Shown: positions 7,228-14,236 of the stretch, one piece after another
How positions within the stretch are numbered: the stretch's first letter is position 1
How the letters are laid out: each line of letters starts with the position of its first letter
Translations under genes and position numbers: made by a program
Source: Bacillota bacterium
GTDB lineage: Bacteria; Bacillota; Clostridia; Clostridiales; Clostridiaceae
Length of the DNA: 41,360 bases
Assembly: GCA_030706015.1 (NCBI GenBank)
Contig: JAUZPI010000040.1
Span: 1-41,360, forward strand
Reading direction: 5' to 3'
The notes under the pieces: model-generated
Databases searched by the model: none
What the model was told of the DNA's origin: nothing
What the model saw: only the letters and a program-made list of their open reading frames with translations

Positions 7228-7596
7228 ATGGTTAAAGATGAATACATTATAAGACTTGTAAAAGGTGGAGCACAGATGGCGGTGGCTCTGCTGGCGGGAA
7301 AGGATGCTGTTAAGAGTGATATTGACATTGAGAATTATAATATGACTCTTTCGGAAGAGGAAGTGTTAGAGTTTGTGATAAGAAAATACATAAGTGAGGG
7401 CAAAATTAACGAAGCTGAAAATACTTTATTTCAGGCTCTAGAAGCTCGGAAAAATAAAAAAAATTTGGAAACGGCATTATTCTTCTATGAAGAACTTAGT
7501 AAGTGGGAGGAGGCCAAACTTCTCAAATGTAATTTTTCAAAATCTGAAATCGAACAAGGCTTAAAAGATATAAAAGAGCTATATGAAATAGATTAG
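7228..7596 (+). CDS. DUF6483-like protein, 122 residues
   Basis: The protein is small, helical and acidic. It starts DEYIIRLVKGGAQMAVALLAGKD, an N-terminal pattern seen in DUF6483 proteins of clostridia (DYI.R.IEQ-like helix with a hydrophobic face). The rest (about 35-120) is helical with a TPR-like rhythm (GKINEAENTLFQALEARK, then ETALFFYEELSKWEEAK). It lacks a signal peptide and membrane helix. AAAGGGA lies about 11 bases before the ATG. It ends 26 bases before the alpha/beta hydrolase start, so the two are probably cotranscribed. Function is unknown; the TPR-like part suggests protein binding. Confidence 0.6.
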   Translation: MVKDEYIIRLVKGGAQMAVALLAGKDAVKSDIDIENYNMTLSEEEVLEFVIRKYISEGKINEAENTLFQALEARKNKKNLETALFFYEELSKWEEAKLLKCNFSKSEIEQGLKDIKELYEID

Positions 7597-7622
7597 TTAT
7601 TTGGATGGGGGAGGAATTTAAA

Positions 7623-8291
7623 ATGGAGATTGAAAGACAATTTATTCAAGGTAATGGGTTTAAAATACCAAGTATTATATTAAAACCCGCAAATTCAATA
7701 GGTGCAGCTGTTATTGTACATGGATATGGCGGCTGCAAAGAAGAGCAGCTTGGATTAGCATGGAGAGCGGCTGAAATTGGAATTACCACATGCGTTATAG
7801 ATCTTAGAGGTCATGGAGAACATGAGCTGCCCTTAGATGAAAATATTCCTTTGGATATTGAAGCTGCTATTAAATACTGTCATGATTTTGGAAAAGTAGC
7901 TGCAATAGGTCATTCTTTAGGTGGGCGCCTTTCACTATTTAGCGATGCAGATTATATTATTGCCATCTCTCCAGCATTGCGTAAAACCTTTAGCAGTCAA
8001 ACACAAGAAACCATAAAGGCATTAAGAGGTTATAGGGTAAGAGAAATAGATCCTAATGTAAACTGGGATATTCTTAACAAACTTCCTCAGTGGGAGTATA
8101 ATGGTGGGGACAATGTCAGAATTATTTTTGGTTCTCGTGATGTGCCGGATATCGTAGCTGCTTGCAGCGGGTTAAAAGAAAAAGGTGCCCCAGTAATACA
8201 GATAGATGGGGCATTGCATAATGATATATTCTTATTAGAAGAGACTTTTGATAAAGTAATTAATCAGCTAAAAGAGTGGTTTTCTCAATAG
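7623..8291 (+). CDS. Alpha/beta-hydrolase (serine esterase/lipase-like)
   Basis: The product is 222 residues. ATG 7623 is preferred over ATG 7605 because the earlier codon lies inside the GGGGGAGG ribosome binding site of the later one. The fold is clear: the oxyanion-type HGYGG at 33-37, the nucleophile elbow GHSLGG with Ser98, a likely acid Asp173 (FGSRDVPD) and His199 (GALHND). There is no signal peptide, so it is cytoplasmic. It belongs to the dienelactone hydrolase/serine aminopeptidase-like group, and the substrate cannot be inferred. It is likely cotranscribed with the DUF6483 gene. Its last 32 bases overlap the 3' end of the convergent flavoprotein gene. Confidence 0.85.
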   Translation: MEIERQFIQGNGFKIPSIILKPANSIGAAVIVHGYGGCKEEQLGLAWRAAEIGITTCVIDLRGHGEHELPLDENIPLDIEAAIKYCHDFGKVAAIGHSLGGRLSLFSDADYIIAISPALRKTFSSQTQETIKALRGYRVREIDPNVNWDILNKLPQWEYNGGDNVRIIFGSRDVPDIVAACSGLKEKGAPVIQIDGALHNDIFLLEETFDKVINQLKEWFSQ

Positions 8292-8946
8292 GCTGCTTCA
8301 GTAAATTTGTACCTATTTCTAAGGCTTTTTCACAGTCTATTGGGAACTGTACTCTTCTGTGCTCTGCTTTTTCCTCTTCAGAGAAGCATTCTACTTTATA
8401 TTTTGAGTAGTCGTCAAATTGATAAGTATTATGGGAATACATTACTAATGGTTTTGCAAATACTTTTTCAAGACAAGCTTCTATTTTTTTAAGGGTTGAT
8501 AAATAACCACTTTCCTTCAGTACTTCTTCTGTTACATTCATTGTATAAATAAAGGCTGTTGGCATTCTTTTAGGTGCAATTGAAGAATAGCCTTTATCAT
8601 ATACAAAATAAGGGAAGAATACTCTTTCTAAAAATGACTGTAATTGTCCGGATATATTACCGAAATATATTGGGGAACCAAAAATTAGTCCATCAGCCTT
8701 TGAGATTTTTTCTAAAACTTCATAAATATCATCCTTCACAGCACATTTTCCATAGCTTTTGCCTCCAATTAGCTTGCAGGCAAAGCAGCTTTTGCAGCCA
8801 GTATAGCTTAAATCATATAAATTAATAATTTCAGTTTCAATTTCTTGATCATTTGCTGATTGTTTTACTCCCTCTAAGGCTTTTTTTAGTAATGTAGCTG
8901 TGTTTTTATTTTTTCTTGGGCTTCCGTTGATAGCATAAATTTTCAT
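8260..8946 (-). CDS. Flavodoxin-fold NAD(P)H-dependent FMN reductase
   Basis: The product is 228 residues. It starts with the flavin-phosphate loop NGSPRKNKNTATLL (7-20) and has the second flavin-contact segment FGSPIYFGNISGQLQSFLER at about 88-108. Residues about 51-68 carry four cysteines (GCKSCFAC, then KC) in the spacing of the iron-sulphur-flavoprotein and azoreductase-like group, which may bind metal or act in redox. It probably reduces quinones, nitro or azo compounds using FMN. It is divergent from the HxlR regulator at 9097, the usual regulator-target pair for this enzyme family. The minus-strand ribosome binding site is GAGGAGTG before the ATG. Confidence 0.85.
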   Translation of the reverse strand: MKIYAINGSPRKNKNTATLLKKALEGVKQSANDQEIETEIINLYDLSYTGCKSCFACKLIGGKSYGKCAVKDDIYEVLEKISKADGLIFGSPIYFGNISGQLQSFLERVFFPYFVYDKGYSSIAPKRMPTAFIYTMNVTEEVLKESGYLSTLKKIEACLEKVFAKPLVMYSHNTYQFDDYSKYKVECFSEEEKAEHRRVQFPIDCEKALEIGTNLLKQPIEKTTLLAD

Positions 8947-9027
8947 AGTAACACTCCTCTTTTACCATATTAATTATGGCGTTTGTTTTTAAATTTGATA
9001 TAATTAATATAACATGTGGGAATAAAT

Positions 9028-9075
9028 GTACAAGTATGCAGTTTTTTCTGTGTTAGTATGCAAAAGGATACTATT
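9028..9075. promoter_or_regulatory. Putative HxlR operator region
   Basis: Between the divergent reductase and hxlR genes, GTATGCA occurs twice exactly 22 bp apart (9034-9040 and 9056-9062). The second copy is part of a dyad TAGTAT-N8-ATACTA (9054-9073). A TATAAT at 8999-9004 could be the -10 box of the hxlR transcript, which would put these sites just downstream of the start. Dyads with a TAGTAT-like arm are in keeping with HxlR/YodB-type sites, but the assignment is by position and symmetry only. Confidence 0.45.
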
Positions 9076-9096
9076 GGATTTAAAGGAGTTGTTAAA

Positions 9097-9459
9097 ATGG
9101 AAAAGGAGATAGATTATGATATAGATTTGCCTAGCCAAAATATCTATGAATCAAAATGTCCTGTACTATATGCACTTGATATTGTGGGACAGAAATGGAA
9201 GTTGCCTATTATATGGTATTTAGCTAGAAAGGATGCTATTAGATATAATGAATTGAAGCGCACCGTGAAAGGTATCACTAATATGATGCTTACAAAATCT
9301 TTACAGGAATTAGAAGTAGATAAACTCATTACAAGAACTCAGTATGACACTATTCCTCCTCAGGTTGAATATTCTTTAACAGAAATGGGTAAAGCCTTAC
9401 TTCCAGCTTTAAATGAATTGTATAAATGGGGGACAGAACAAATGGAACTGGATAAGTAG
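9097..9459 (+). CDS. HxlR-family transcriptional regulator
   Basis: The product is 120 residues from ATG 9097, chosen because AAAGGAG precedes it; an upstream in-frame ATG at 9016 would add an unrelated 27-residue extension with no ribosome binding site. The winged helix-turn-helix has the family landmarks CPVLYALDIVGQKWKLPIIW, the recognition region RYNELKRTVKGITNMMLTKSLQELE and the wing YDTIPPQVEYSLTEMGKAL. Cys17, just before the first core helix, is at the position of the thiol sensor Cys in HxlR/YodB-type proteins, which respond to electrophiles such as quinones or aldehydes. It likely controls the divergent FMN reductase. Confidence 0.88.
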   Translation: MEKEIDYDIDLPSQNIYESKCPVLYALDIVGQKWKLPIIWYLARKDAIRYNELKRTVKGITNMMLTKSLQELEVDKLITRTQYDTIPPQVEYSLTEMGKALLPALNELYKWGTEQMELDK

Positions 9460-9494
9460 ATGTTAATAAATTGAAGACTTTGTAACCTTGTTTA

Positions 9495-9523
9495 TTGACT
9501 AATGAAAAATTTCATGCCATACT
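9495..9523 (+). promoter_or_regulatory. Probable promoter of the DUF1646 leader
   Basis: TTGACT at 9495-9500 and CATACT at 9518-9523 are 17 bp apart. Transcription would begin near 9530, just ahead of the structured leader. An alternative TATAAT at 9529-9534 has no -35 at proper distance. Confidence 0.4.
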
Positions 9524-9540
9524 AGATATATAATTATAAA

Positions 9541-9638
9541 TGGTTAATTCGGTTGAGCAGATATTAATATCTGTTTCAAGAGATGTTAGTTTCTGGGGTG
9601 GGAAACTCTTAATTGAGTTTTCCATCTTTTTATTTTTT
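9541..9638 (+). promoter_or_regulatory. Structured leader with terminator, probable Na+-I (DUF1646 motif) riboswitch
   Basis: The leader begins GGTTAATTCGGTTGAG, followed by a perfect 16-nt palindromic hairpin (9558-9573, CAGATATT/AATATCTG), a small AGAGA/TTTCT hairpin, and TCTGGGGTGGG. It then forms a 12-bp intrinsic terminator (9597-9608 with 9615-9626, including G-U pairs) and a T-rich tail to 9638. The gene it precedes is a DUF1646 transporter. DUF1646 genes are known to be controlled by the DUF1646 RNA motif, identified as a Na+-sensing riboswitch class. I infer the class from the gene and the terminator; I did not match a covariance model. Confidence 0.55.
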
Positions 9639-9667
9639 GATGGATCAAATAGAAAGGAGTTAATAAA

Positions 9668-10744
9668 ATGATAATTGGTTTAACAGTAATTCTAATGATA
9701 ACCCTATTTCTACCATTTGCTTCGAAAAAAATTGAGCATAACCTAGAATTCTTCCTATTCTTTATGGGGATAGGTTCGGTTATTGTAACCAATGTATTAT
9801 CGAAGCATTTAATTTTAGAGATTTTTGAGAATAAACTTATGTATATGATAACGGCAGCGGTTCTCATAGCTGGTGTAATATTCAAATTACTAAAGAGCAG
9901 AATTAAGTACTTAGTAGCTTCTGTCTCTAAAGTAATGTCGGTAAAAATGTTTGTTTTTCTTGTAATAATCATTCTTGGACTTTTATCAAGTGTTATTACT
10001 GCAATAATTGCTTCGTTGATTCTAGTTGAAATAGTTAGTGTACTACCGCTTGATAGAACGAAGAAAATAGAAATAACCATTGTTTCATGTTTTTCTATTG
10101 GTCTGGGAGCTTCATTGACTCCTATTGGAGAACCAATAGCTACCATAGTTGTATCAAAACTAGGAGAAAGCTTTTGGTATATTTTTAATCAAATTGGAAT
10201 TCTTGTTTTGGTTGAAATTATACTGTTAGGGTTAATAGGGATGTGGCTGGTAGAAAATAAAAAACTAAAGTCCATATTTAAGATTTCTAAGAGAAACTTA
10301 ATTGAAAAGGAAATAGATGATATTTTTGGAGCTGAAAATTTTGATATTGATGAGGATGATATTTGGGGAATCCTTCATAGAACCTTTAAAATCTTTATAT
10401 TTATTATAGCTTTGGAGCTTTTGGGAGCTGGATTTAAACCACTTATAGACACATATGTTATAAGCTTAGACAGCAGTATTTTATATTGGGGAAATATTAC
10501 TTCTGCAGTTCTTGATAATGCAACCTTAGCAGCTGCTGAAATTAGTGTAAGGATGACACAAACTCAGATAAAATCTATCCTGCTAGGTCTATTGATTAGC
10601 GGAGGAATACTTGTACCTGGTAATATACCAAATATAATATCTGCTGGAAAGCTTAAAATAAAGAGCAGCCAATGGGTAAGGCTGGGAGTACCTTTAGGAT
10701 TGTTTTTATTATTGCTAAACTATGTTCTTTTATTTATCCGATGA
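9668..10744 (+). CDS. DUF1646-family putative cation transporter
   Basis: The product is 358 residues and largely hydrophobic, with about nine to ten helices. It resembles the ion-transporter-like DUF1646 proteins: two related halves, each with a helix break carrying GASLTPIGEPIATI (first half, about 152-166) and SGGILVPGNIPNII (second half, about 309-322). The Asn-Ala segment of the second half (SAVLDNATLAAAEI) fits a re-entrant pore loop. A polar cytoplasmic loop lies at about 190-230 (KNLIEKEIDDIFGAEN-like). GAAAGGAG precedes the ATG. The upstream leader suggests regulation by Na+, and the protein may export Na+ or a related cation. The last codons and stop (ATC CGA TGA) lie inside palindromic repeat copy B, so the C-terminus may have been altered by that insertion. 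Confidence 0.8.
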   Translation: MIIGLTVILMITLFLPFASKKIEHNLEFFLFFMGIGSVIVTNVLSKHLILEIFENKLMYMITAAVLIAGVIFKLLKSRIKYLVASVSKVMSVKMFVFLVIIILGLLSSVITAIIASLILVEIVSVLPLDRTKKIEITIVSCFSIGLGASLTPIGEPIATIVVSKLGESFWYIFNQIGILVLVEIILLGLIGMWLVENKKLKSIFKISKRNLIEKEIDDIFGAENFDIDEDDIWGILHRTFKIFIFIIALELLGAGFKPLIDTYVISLDSSILYWGNITSAVLDNATLAAAEISVRMTQTQIKSILLGLLISGGILVPGNIPNIISAGKLKIKSSQWVRLGVPLGLFLLLLNYVLLFIR

Positions 10745-10782
10745 CTACCAGCCGTAATACTCCCGCTTCTTTAAGCGGGAGA
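10733..10782 (+). repeat. Palindromic intergenic repeat, copy B (truncated)
   Basis: The stretch shares TTTATCCGATG-CTACCA and CGTAATACTCCCGCTTC with copy A, then carries TTTAAGCGGGAGA, which in copy C continues into a further 85 bases missing here. The TCCCGCTT/AAGCGGGA hairpin has 8-bp arms. It covers the last codons of the DUF1646 gene and lies between two convergent genes, where the hairpin could also act as a terminator. Confidence 0.65.
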
Positions 10783-10816
10783 CCTAGCGCATTTCCTGTT
10801 AAGCTGAACTATAATT

Positions 10817-11314
10817 CTAGGTTTCGCCTTTCCAATACTTTAATGCATCACTGAAAAATTGAATTGCTTCATCTTCTGATTTAAATGAGTTTTTAGGAAT
10901 TACGTGTGCCGTGTATTTCTCTACATAAATGTAGACATAAGAATTATCTTGTTTTATTTTAGAAATACCACTCCACAAATACAGGCTATTATTCACTTTA
11001 GTTATCTCTCTTAATCCATCTTCACAAATCTCTATTGTATGTTCCCCGATAATTCCTTCATTTCCCTTTACACGATTTTTGATTTGCTGCTTCATTAGAA
11101 ATAGCATTAAATAATAGCTCATAGGTATGGATAAAATGATTGTTGGCATTATTTTCCGTATTGGCTCTTTATCTAGAAATGACGTAAAAGCAATTAAAGA
11201 TATTACTGCAATAACATTCAAATAAAATTTTAATTTGGACTTTGAATCATATTTAATATTATATTTAGTAAAATTCCAACAATCATCTGGAGTTATGTTT
11301 ACTACCACTTTCAA
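10817..11314 (-). CDS. YcxB-like membrane-anchored protein
   Basis: The product is 165 residues. Two hydrophobic helices lie at about residues 29-46 and 53-73. The C-terminal soluble domain (about 88-160) has the YcxB-like pattern: an ICEDGL turn, LYLWSGISKI, then YVYIYVEKYTAHVIPKNSF and an aromatic helix. Function of the family is unknown. The start codon is TTG (complement of 11312-11314), supported by AGGAGAGAGA just upstream on the minus strand and by no ATG nearby. It is a single-gene unit convergent with the DUF1646 gene. Confidence 0.7.
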   Translation of the reverse strand: MKVVVNITPDDCWNFTKYNIKYDSKSKLKFYLNVIAVISLIAFTSFLDKEPIRKIMPTIILSIPMSYYLMLFLMKQQIKNRVKGNEGIIGEHTIEICEDGLREITKVNNSLYLWSGISKIKQDNSYVYIYVEKYTAHVIPKNSFKSEDEAIQFFSDALKYWKGET

Positions 11315-11520
11315 TTATTCTCTCTCCTTTAAAGCATTAATTTATATAGCAATTTAAATAATATGCAGTATATTACTATAACTAAGTTAATTATATATTA
11401 AGTGGGAAATTTGTGTATACTAAAAATTTAAATTTGGACATCATTCTTTAACACAGTTTTGAAAAGGTAAAAGGGGGTGAGATAACTTATATAGTAAATT
11501 GAAACGAAGAATAGAAAAAT

Positions 11521-11656
11521 AGGGCCTACTCTTATAAAGTAAGCCCTTCATTCTAAATTAATACAAAATTAAATAAAAGACATTTGTCCCAGAACAAATG
11601 TCTTTATAATTGACGATAGAAAATAAAAGTGATACAATAAGCTTAATGTCACTTTT
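11521..11656. terminator. Three hairpins in the gap before helD
   Basis: Three inverted repeats follow each other: 11521-11548 (AGGGC-TACT with AGTA-GCCCT), 11576-11605 (12-bp stem AAAGACATTTGT, flanked by A/T on both sides and terminator-like on both strands) and 11625-11656 (AAAAGTGA with TCACTTTT). The surrounding gap 11315-11760 holds no gene. A TATAAT at 11663-11668 just beyond the third hairpin may serve helD. The function of the cluster is unclear. Confidence 0.55.
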
Positions 11657-11760
11657 GAGATAGTATAATACAATTACTCAATTATATTATACACCTTTAC
11701 AATATCAATGTCAACAGGGGTTGAAAAAATTATTTAGTTTTTCATTATAGGGGGGATATT

Positions 11761-14016
11761 ATGAACAGAAATGACTTTGAATGGAAGTTAGAGAATGAAT
11801 GGCTGCAAGAGGTACTTAAGGAGGCTGAAAAACAATTTAGTGAAAAACGTGGCACTAAAGAAAAATTTAAAAGTGATGCCATTGAAACTCAGAGAGAGCT
11901 ATGGGAGGATGTAGGTTCTGTTTCTATAGCTAATGGACTGGATCAGATTGTAGACTTTATACAATTCATAAACACTATGAAAATTCAAAAGAGAAGCCAT
12001 GAGTTCACAAGAAAGCTTGAAGAAAAATATGAGAGAATACTTTTATCTCCTTATTTTGCAAGAATGGATTTTCTGGAAAATGGCGAAGAGAAGGCTGAGA
12101 AGTGTTATATAGGAATTTCTAATCTTATTAATGACAATTTTGATTTCCTGGTATACGACTGGAGAGCGCCAATTTCAAGTATGTTTTATGATTACGAAAT
12201 TGGAGAAGCTGAGTATATATGTCCTGAAGGAACCGTAGAAGGGGAGCTTACCTTAAAAAGACAGTACAAAATTAATAAGGGTGAAATTGAGTATATGTTT
12301 GACAGCAATCTTAAGATAGACGATGAAGTGCTGCAGGATATTTTAGGTAAAAGCACCGATAGTAAGATGAAGGCCATAGTAACAACTATTCAAAGAGAGC
12401 AAAATAAAGTAATTCGAAATGAGGAATATAAAAATTTGATTGTGCAGGGGCCTGCTGGAAGCGGTAAAACCTCTGTTGCTCTTCACAGAATTGCTTATCT
12501 CTTGTATAAACATAGGGATAAAATAACCCCTGAAAATATAGTAATATTTTCACCAAATGATGTTTTTAATGATTATATTTCTAATGTATTGCCCCAGCTT
12601 GGAGAAGAAAATATGGGGCAGACCACCTTTAAGGAATATATGCATAAAGCCCTTGGCAATGAACTTAAAAAGGAGAACTATGGAGAGATGATGGAGTATA
12701 TCCTTGCAGCTAAACAGGAAGGCAGCTATGAAGAGAAAATCAGTAATATAAAATTTAAGTCCTCCGTGGAATTTTTAGATATATTAAAGGGCTATGTAGC
12801 TCACCTTGAAAAAATGGATAGAGATTTTGCAGATATTATATTCAGAGGTCAAGTGATAATTTCTTCTAAGGATATAGAAGAATTATTTTATAAGGATTAT
12901 GCTAAGCTTCCACTTAAAAAAAGACTTGAAAAGATAAGAGATAGAATTTTGTTCCTTATAGAACCTTACACAAAACAGTTTATAGAAGAAGAGGCTGAAG
13001 AGCTTAGAAATTCAGGCTCCTATATAGATAAGGCAGAAATTATGGAACTTAGTACAGCTAGGATAAAGAATGAGCTAAAGGATATTTACTATGAAATCGA
13101 TAAAATGACAGAGTTTGATTTAGTGGATATTTATAAAAAGCTTTTTGAGAACCTGGAGTTTTTCTTAGATAGGTCAAATGCTGAATATGGGCTGAAAAAC
13201 CTTGAAGAAATAAAACTATATACTCTGGAAAACCTGAAGGCACGAATACTTAATTATGAGGATCAGTCGCCTCTTTTGTATTTAAAAGGTGCCCTTGGGG
13301 ATATTCCAAAAACCTCAGAAATTAAATATGTTATTATTGACGAAGCGCAGGACTATACGCCTCTGCAGTATGAAATCCTTCATCAGCTTTTTCCGTCTGC
13401 CAATATGACCATACTAGGGGATTTGCAGCAATCCATCAATCCATACATGAACCTTGGGGATTATAGTAATATCTTAAGTATATTCCCCAAAGATAATACC
13501 TGCATAATAAATCTAACTAAGAGCTACAGGTCCACTATGGAGATTACTAGGTTTGCAAGAAAGCTGCTAAATAAGGAGATTAACGCTGAATGTGTAGAAA
13601 GAAGTGGGGAGGAGCCGTTGCTTCTTGGCTTTCCAAATGAAGAGGCTATAAAAGAAAAACTGCTTCAGGATATAAAAATATACAAGGATAAAGGACATAA
13701 ATCCATTGGCATCATCACCAGGACTTTAAAGGAAGCACAGGAAGTATATAGTTTCTTGCAGAATAAGGTAAATGTTAAAGCTATAATGAAGGATGACGAT
13801 GAATATGTAAGTGACACCCTGGTAATCCCAGCCTATCTTGCTAAAGGATTAGAATTCGATGTGGTGCTTATATATAATGCAGGTGATGAAAATTACAGCT
13901 GTCAGGAGGAGAGACTGCTGCTTTATACTGCCTGCACTAGAGCTCTTCATCTTTTAAGCATATACTATTCCGGAAAATGTACACCATTGATTACCGGAGA
14001 AAATTTAGCTTATTAA
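11761..14016 (+). CDS. helD: HelD, UvrD/Rep-like RNA-polymerase recycling helicase
   Basis: The product is 751 residues, close to the length of Bacillus HelD (about 770). HelD binds RNA polymerase and uses ATP to free stalled enzyme from DNA and nascent RNA. The order of parts fits: an N-terminal helical arm (about 1-90, coiled-coil character) that reaches into the polymerase secondary channel; Walker A GPAGSGKTS at 230-238 followed by ALHRIAYLLY; a long helical insertion at about 290-500; Walker B IIDEAQD at about 524-530; and helicase motifs LGDLQQSI and LTKSYRST, then the C-terminal segment PAYLAKGLEFDVVLIYNA and LLLYTACTRALH. The ribosome binding site GGGGGG lies about 7 bases before the ATG. 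In other species HelD contributes to rifampicin tolerance; that role here is inference. Confidence 0.9.
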   Translation: MNRNDFEWKLENEWLQEVLKEAEKQFSEKRGTKEKFKSDAIETQRELWEDVGSVSIANGLDQIVDFIQFINTMKIQKRSHEFTRKLEEKYERILLSPYFARMDFLENGEEKAEKCYIGISNLINDNFDFLVYDWRAPISSMFYDYEIGEAEYICPEGTVEGELTLKRQYKINKGEIEYMFDSNLKIDDEVLQDILGKSTDSKMKAIVTTIQREQNKVIRNEEYKNLIVQGPAGSGKTSVALHRIAYLLYKHRDKITPENIVIFSPNDVFNDYISNVLPQLGEENMGQTTFKEYMHKALGNELKKENYGEMMEYILAAKQEGSYEEKISNIKFKSSVEFLDILKGYVAHLEKMDRDFADIIFRGQVIISSKDIEELFYKDYAKLPLKKRLEKIRDRILFLIEPYTKQFIEEEAEELRNSGSYIDKAEIMELSTARIKNELKDIYYEIDKMTEFDLVDIYKKLFENLEFFLDRSNAEYGLKNLEEIKLYTLENLKARILNYEDQSPLLYLKGALGDIPKTSEIKYVIIDEAQDYTPLQYEILHQLFPSANMTILGDLQQSINPYMNLGDYSNILSIFPKDNTCIINLTKSYRSTMEITRFARKLLNKEINAECVERSGEEPLLLGFPNEEAIKEKLLQDIKIYKDKGHKSIGIITRTLKEAQEVYSFLQNKVNVKAIMKDDDEYVSDTLVIPAYLAKGLEFDVVLIYNAGDENYSCQEERLLLYTACTRALHLLSIYYSGKCTPLITGENLAY

Positions 14017-14040
14017 ATTTCAGATGTGTAGTAGAAAAGA

Positions 14041-14073
14041 GCTGGATGACCTCCAAAGGAAGGGTCATTCAGC
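14041..14073 (+). terminator. Hairpin after helD
   Basis: GCTGGATGACC pairs with GGTCATTCAGC (one G-U) around an 11-base loop, 24 bases after the helD stop. It lacks a U-tract, so termination would be weak. Confidence 0.5.
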
Positions 14074-14156
14074 ATGTTATAATGCTTAATAGTTTGTGCT
14101 TTAGAATATATAAAAGTGATTATAATTTTAACTTAAAATTAATTATTTAAGATTAA

Positions 14157-14187
14157 TTTACTCTACCCTTAGGGAAAGGGTTATAAT
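14157..14187 (+). promoter_or_regulatory. MerR-type promoter of the uvrA-like gene
   Basis: TTTACT (14157-14162) and TATAAT (14182-14187) are separated by 19 bp, the over-long spacing typical of promoters activated by MerR-family proteins. The spacer contains a dyad, ACCCTT-AGG-AAAGGGT-like, centred near 14172. The transcript would start about 40 bases before the ATG. No MerR gene is in the window, so the activator would act in trans. Confidence 0.65.
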
Positions 14188-14236
14188 TAATTTGAGCAGG
14201 CTATAATTTAGAAAGAACTGTGTAAGGAGAAGAAAT

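Noticed and set aside
9586..10146. 186-codon minus-strand open frame opposite the DUF1646 gene
   Set aside because: It is a mirror of a strongly supported transporter gene and overlaps its terminator leader; residue mix is atypical.
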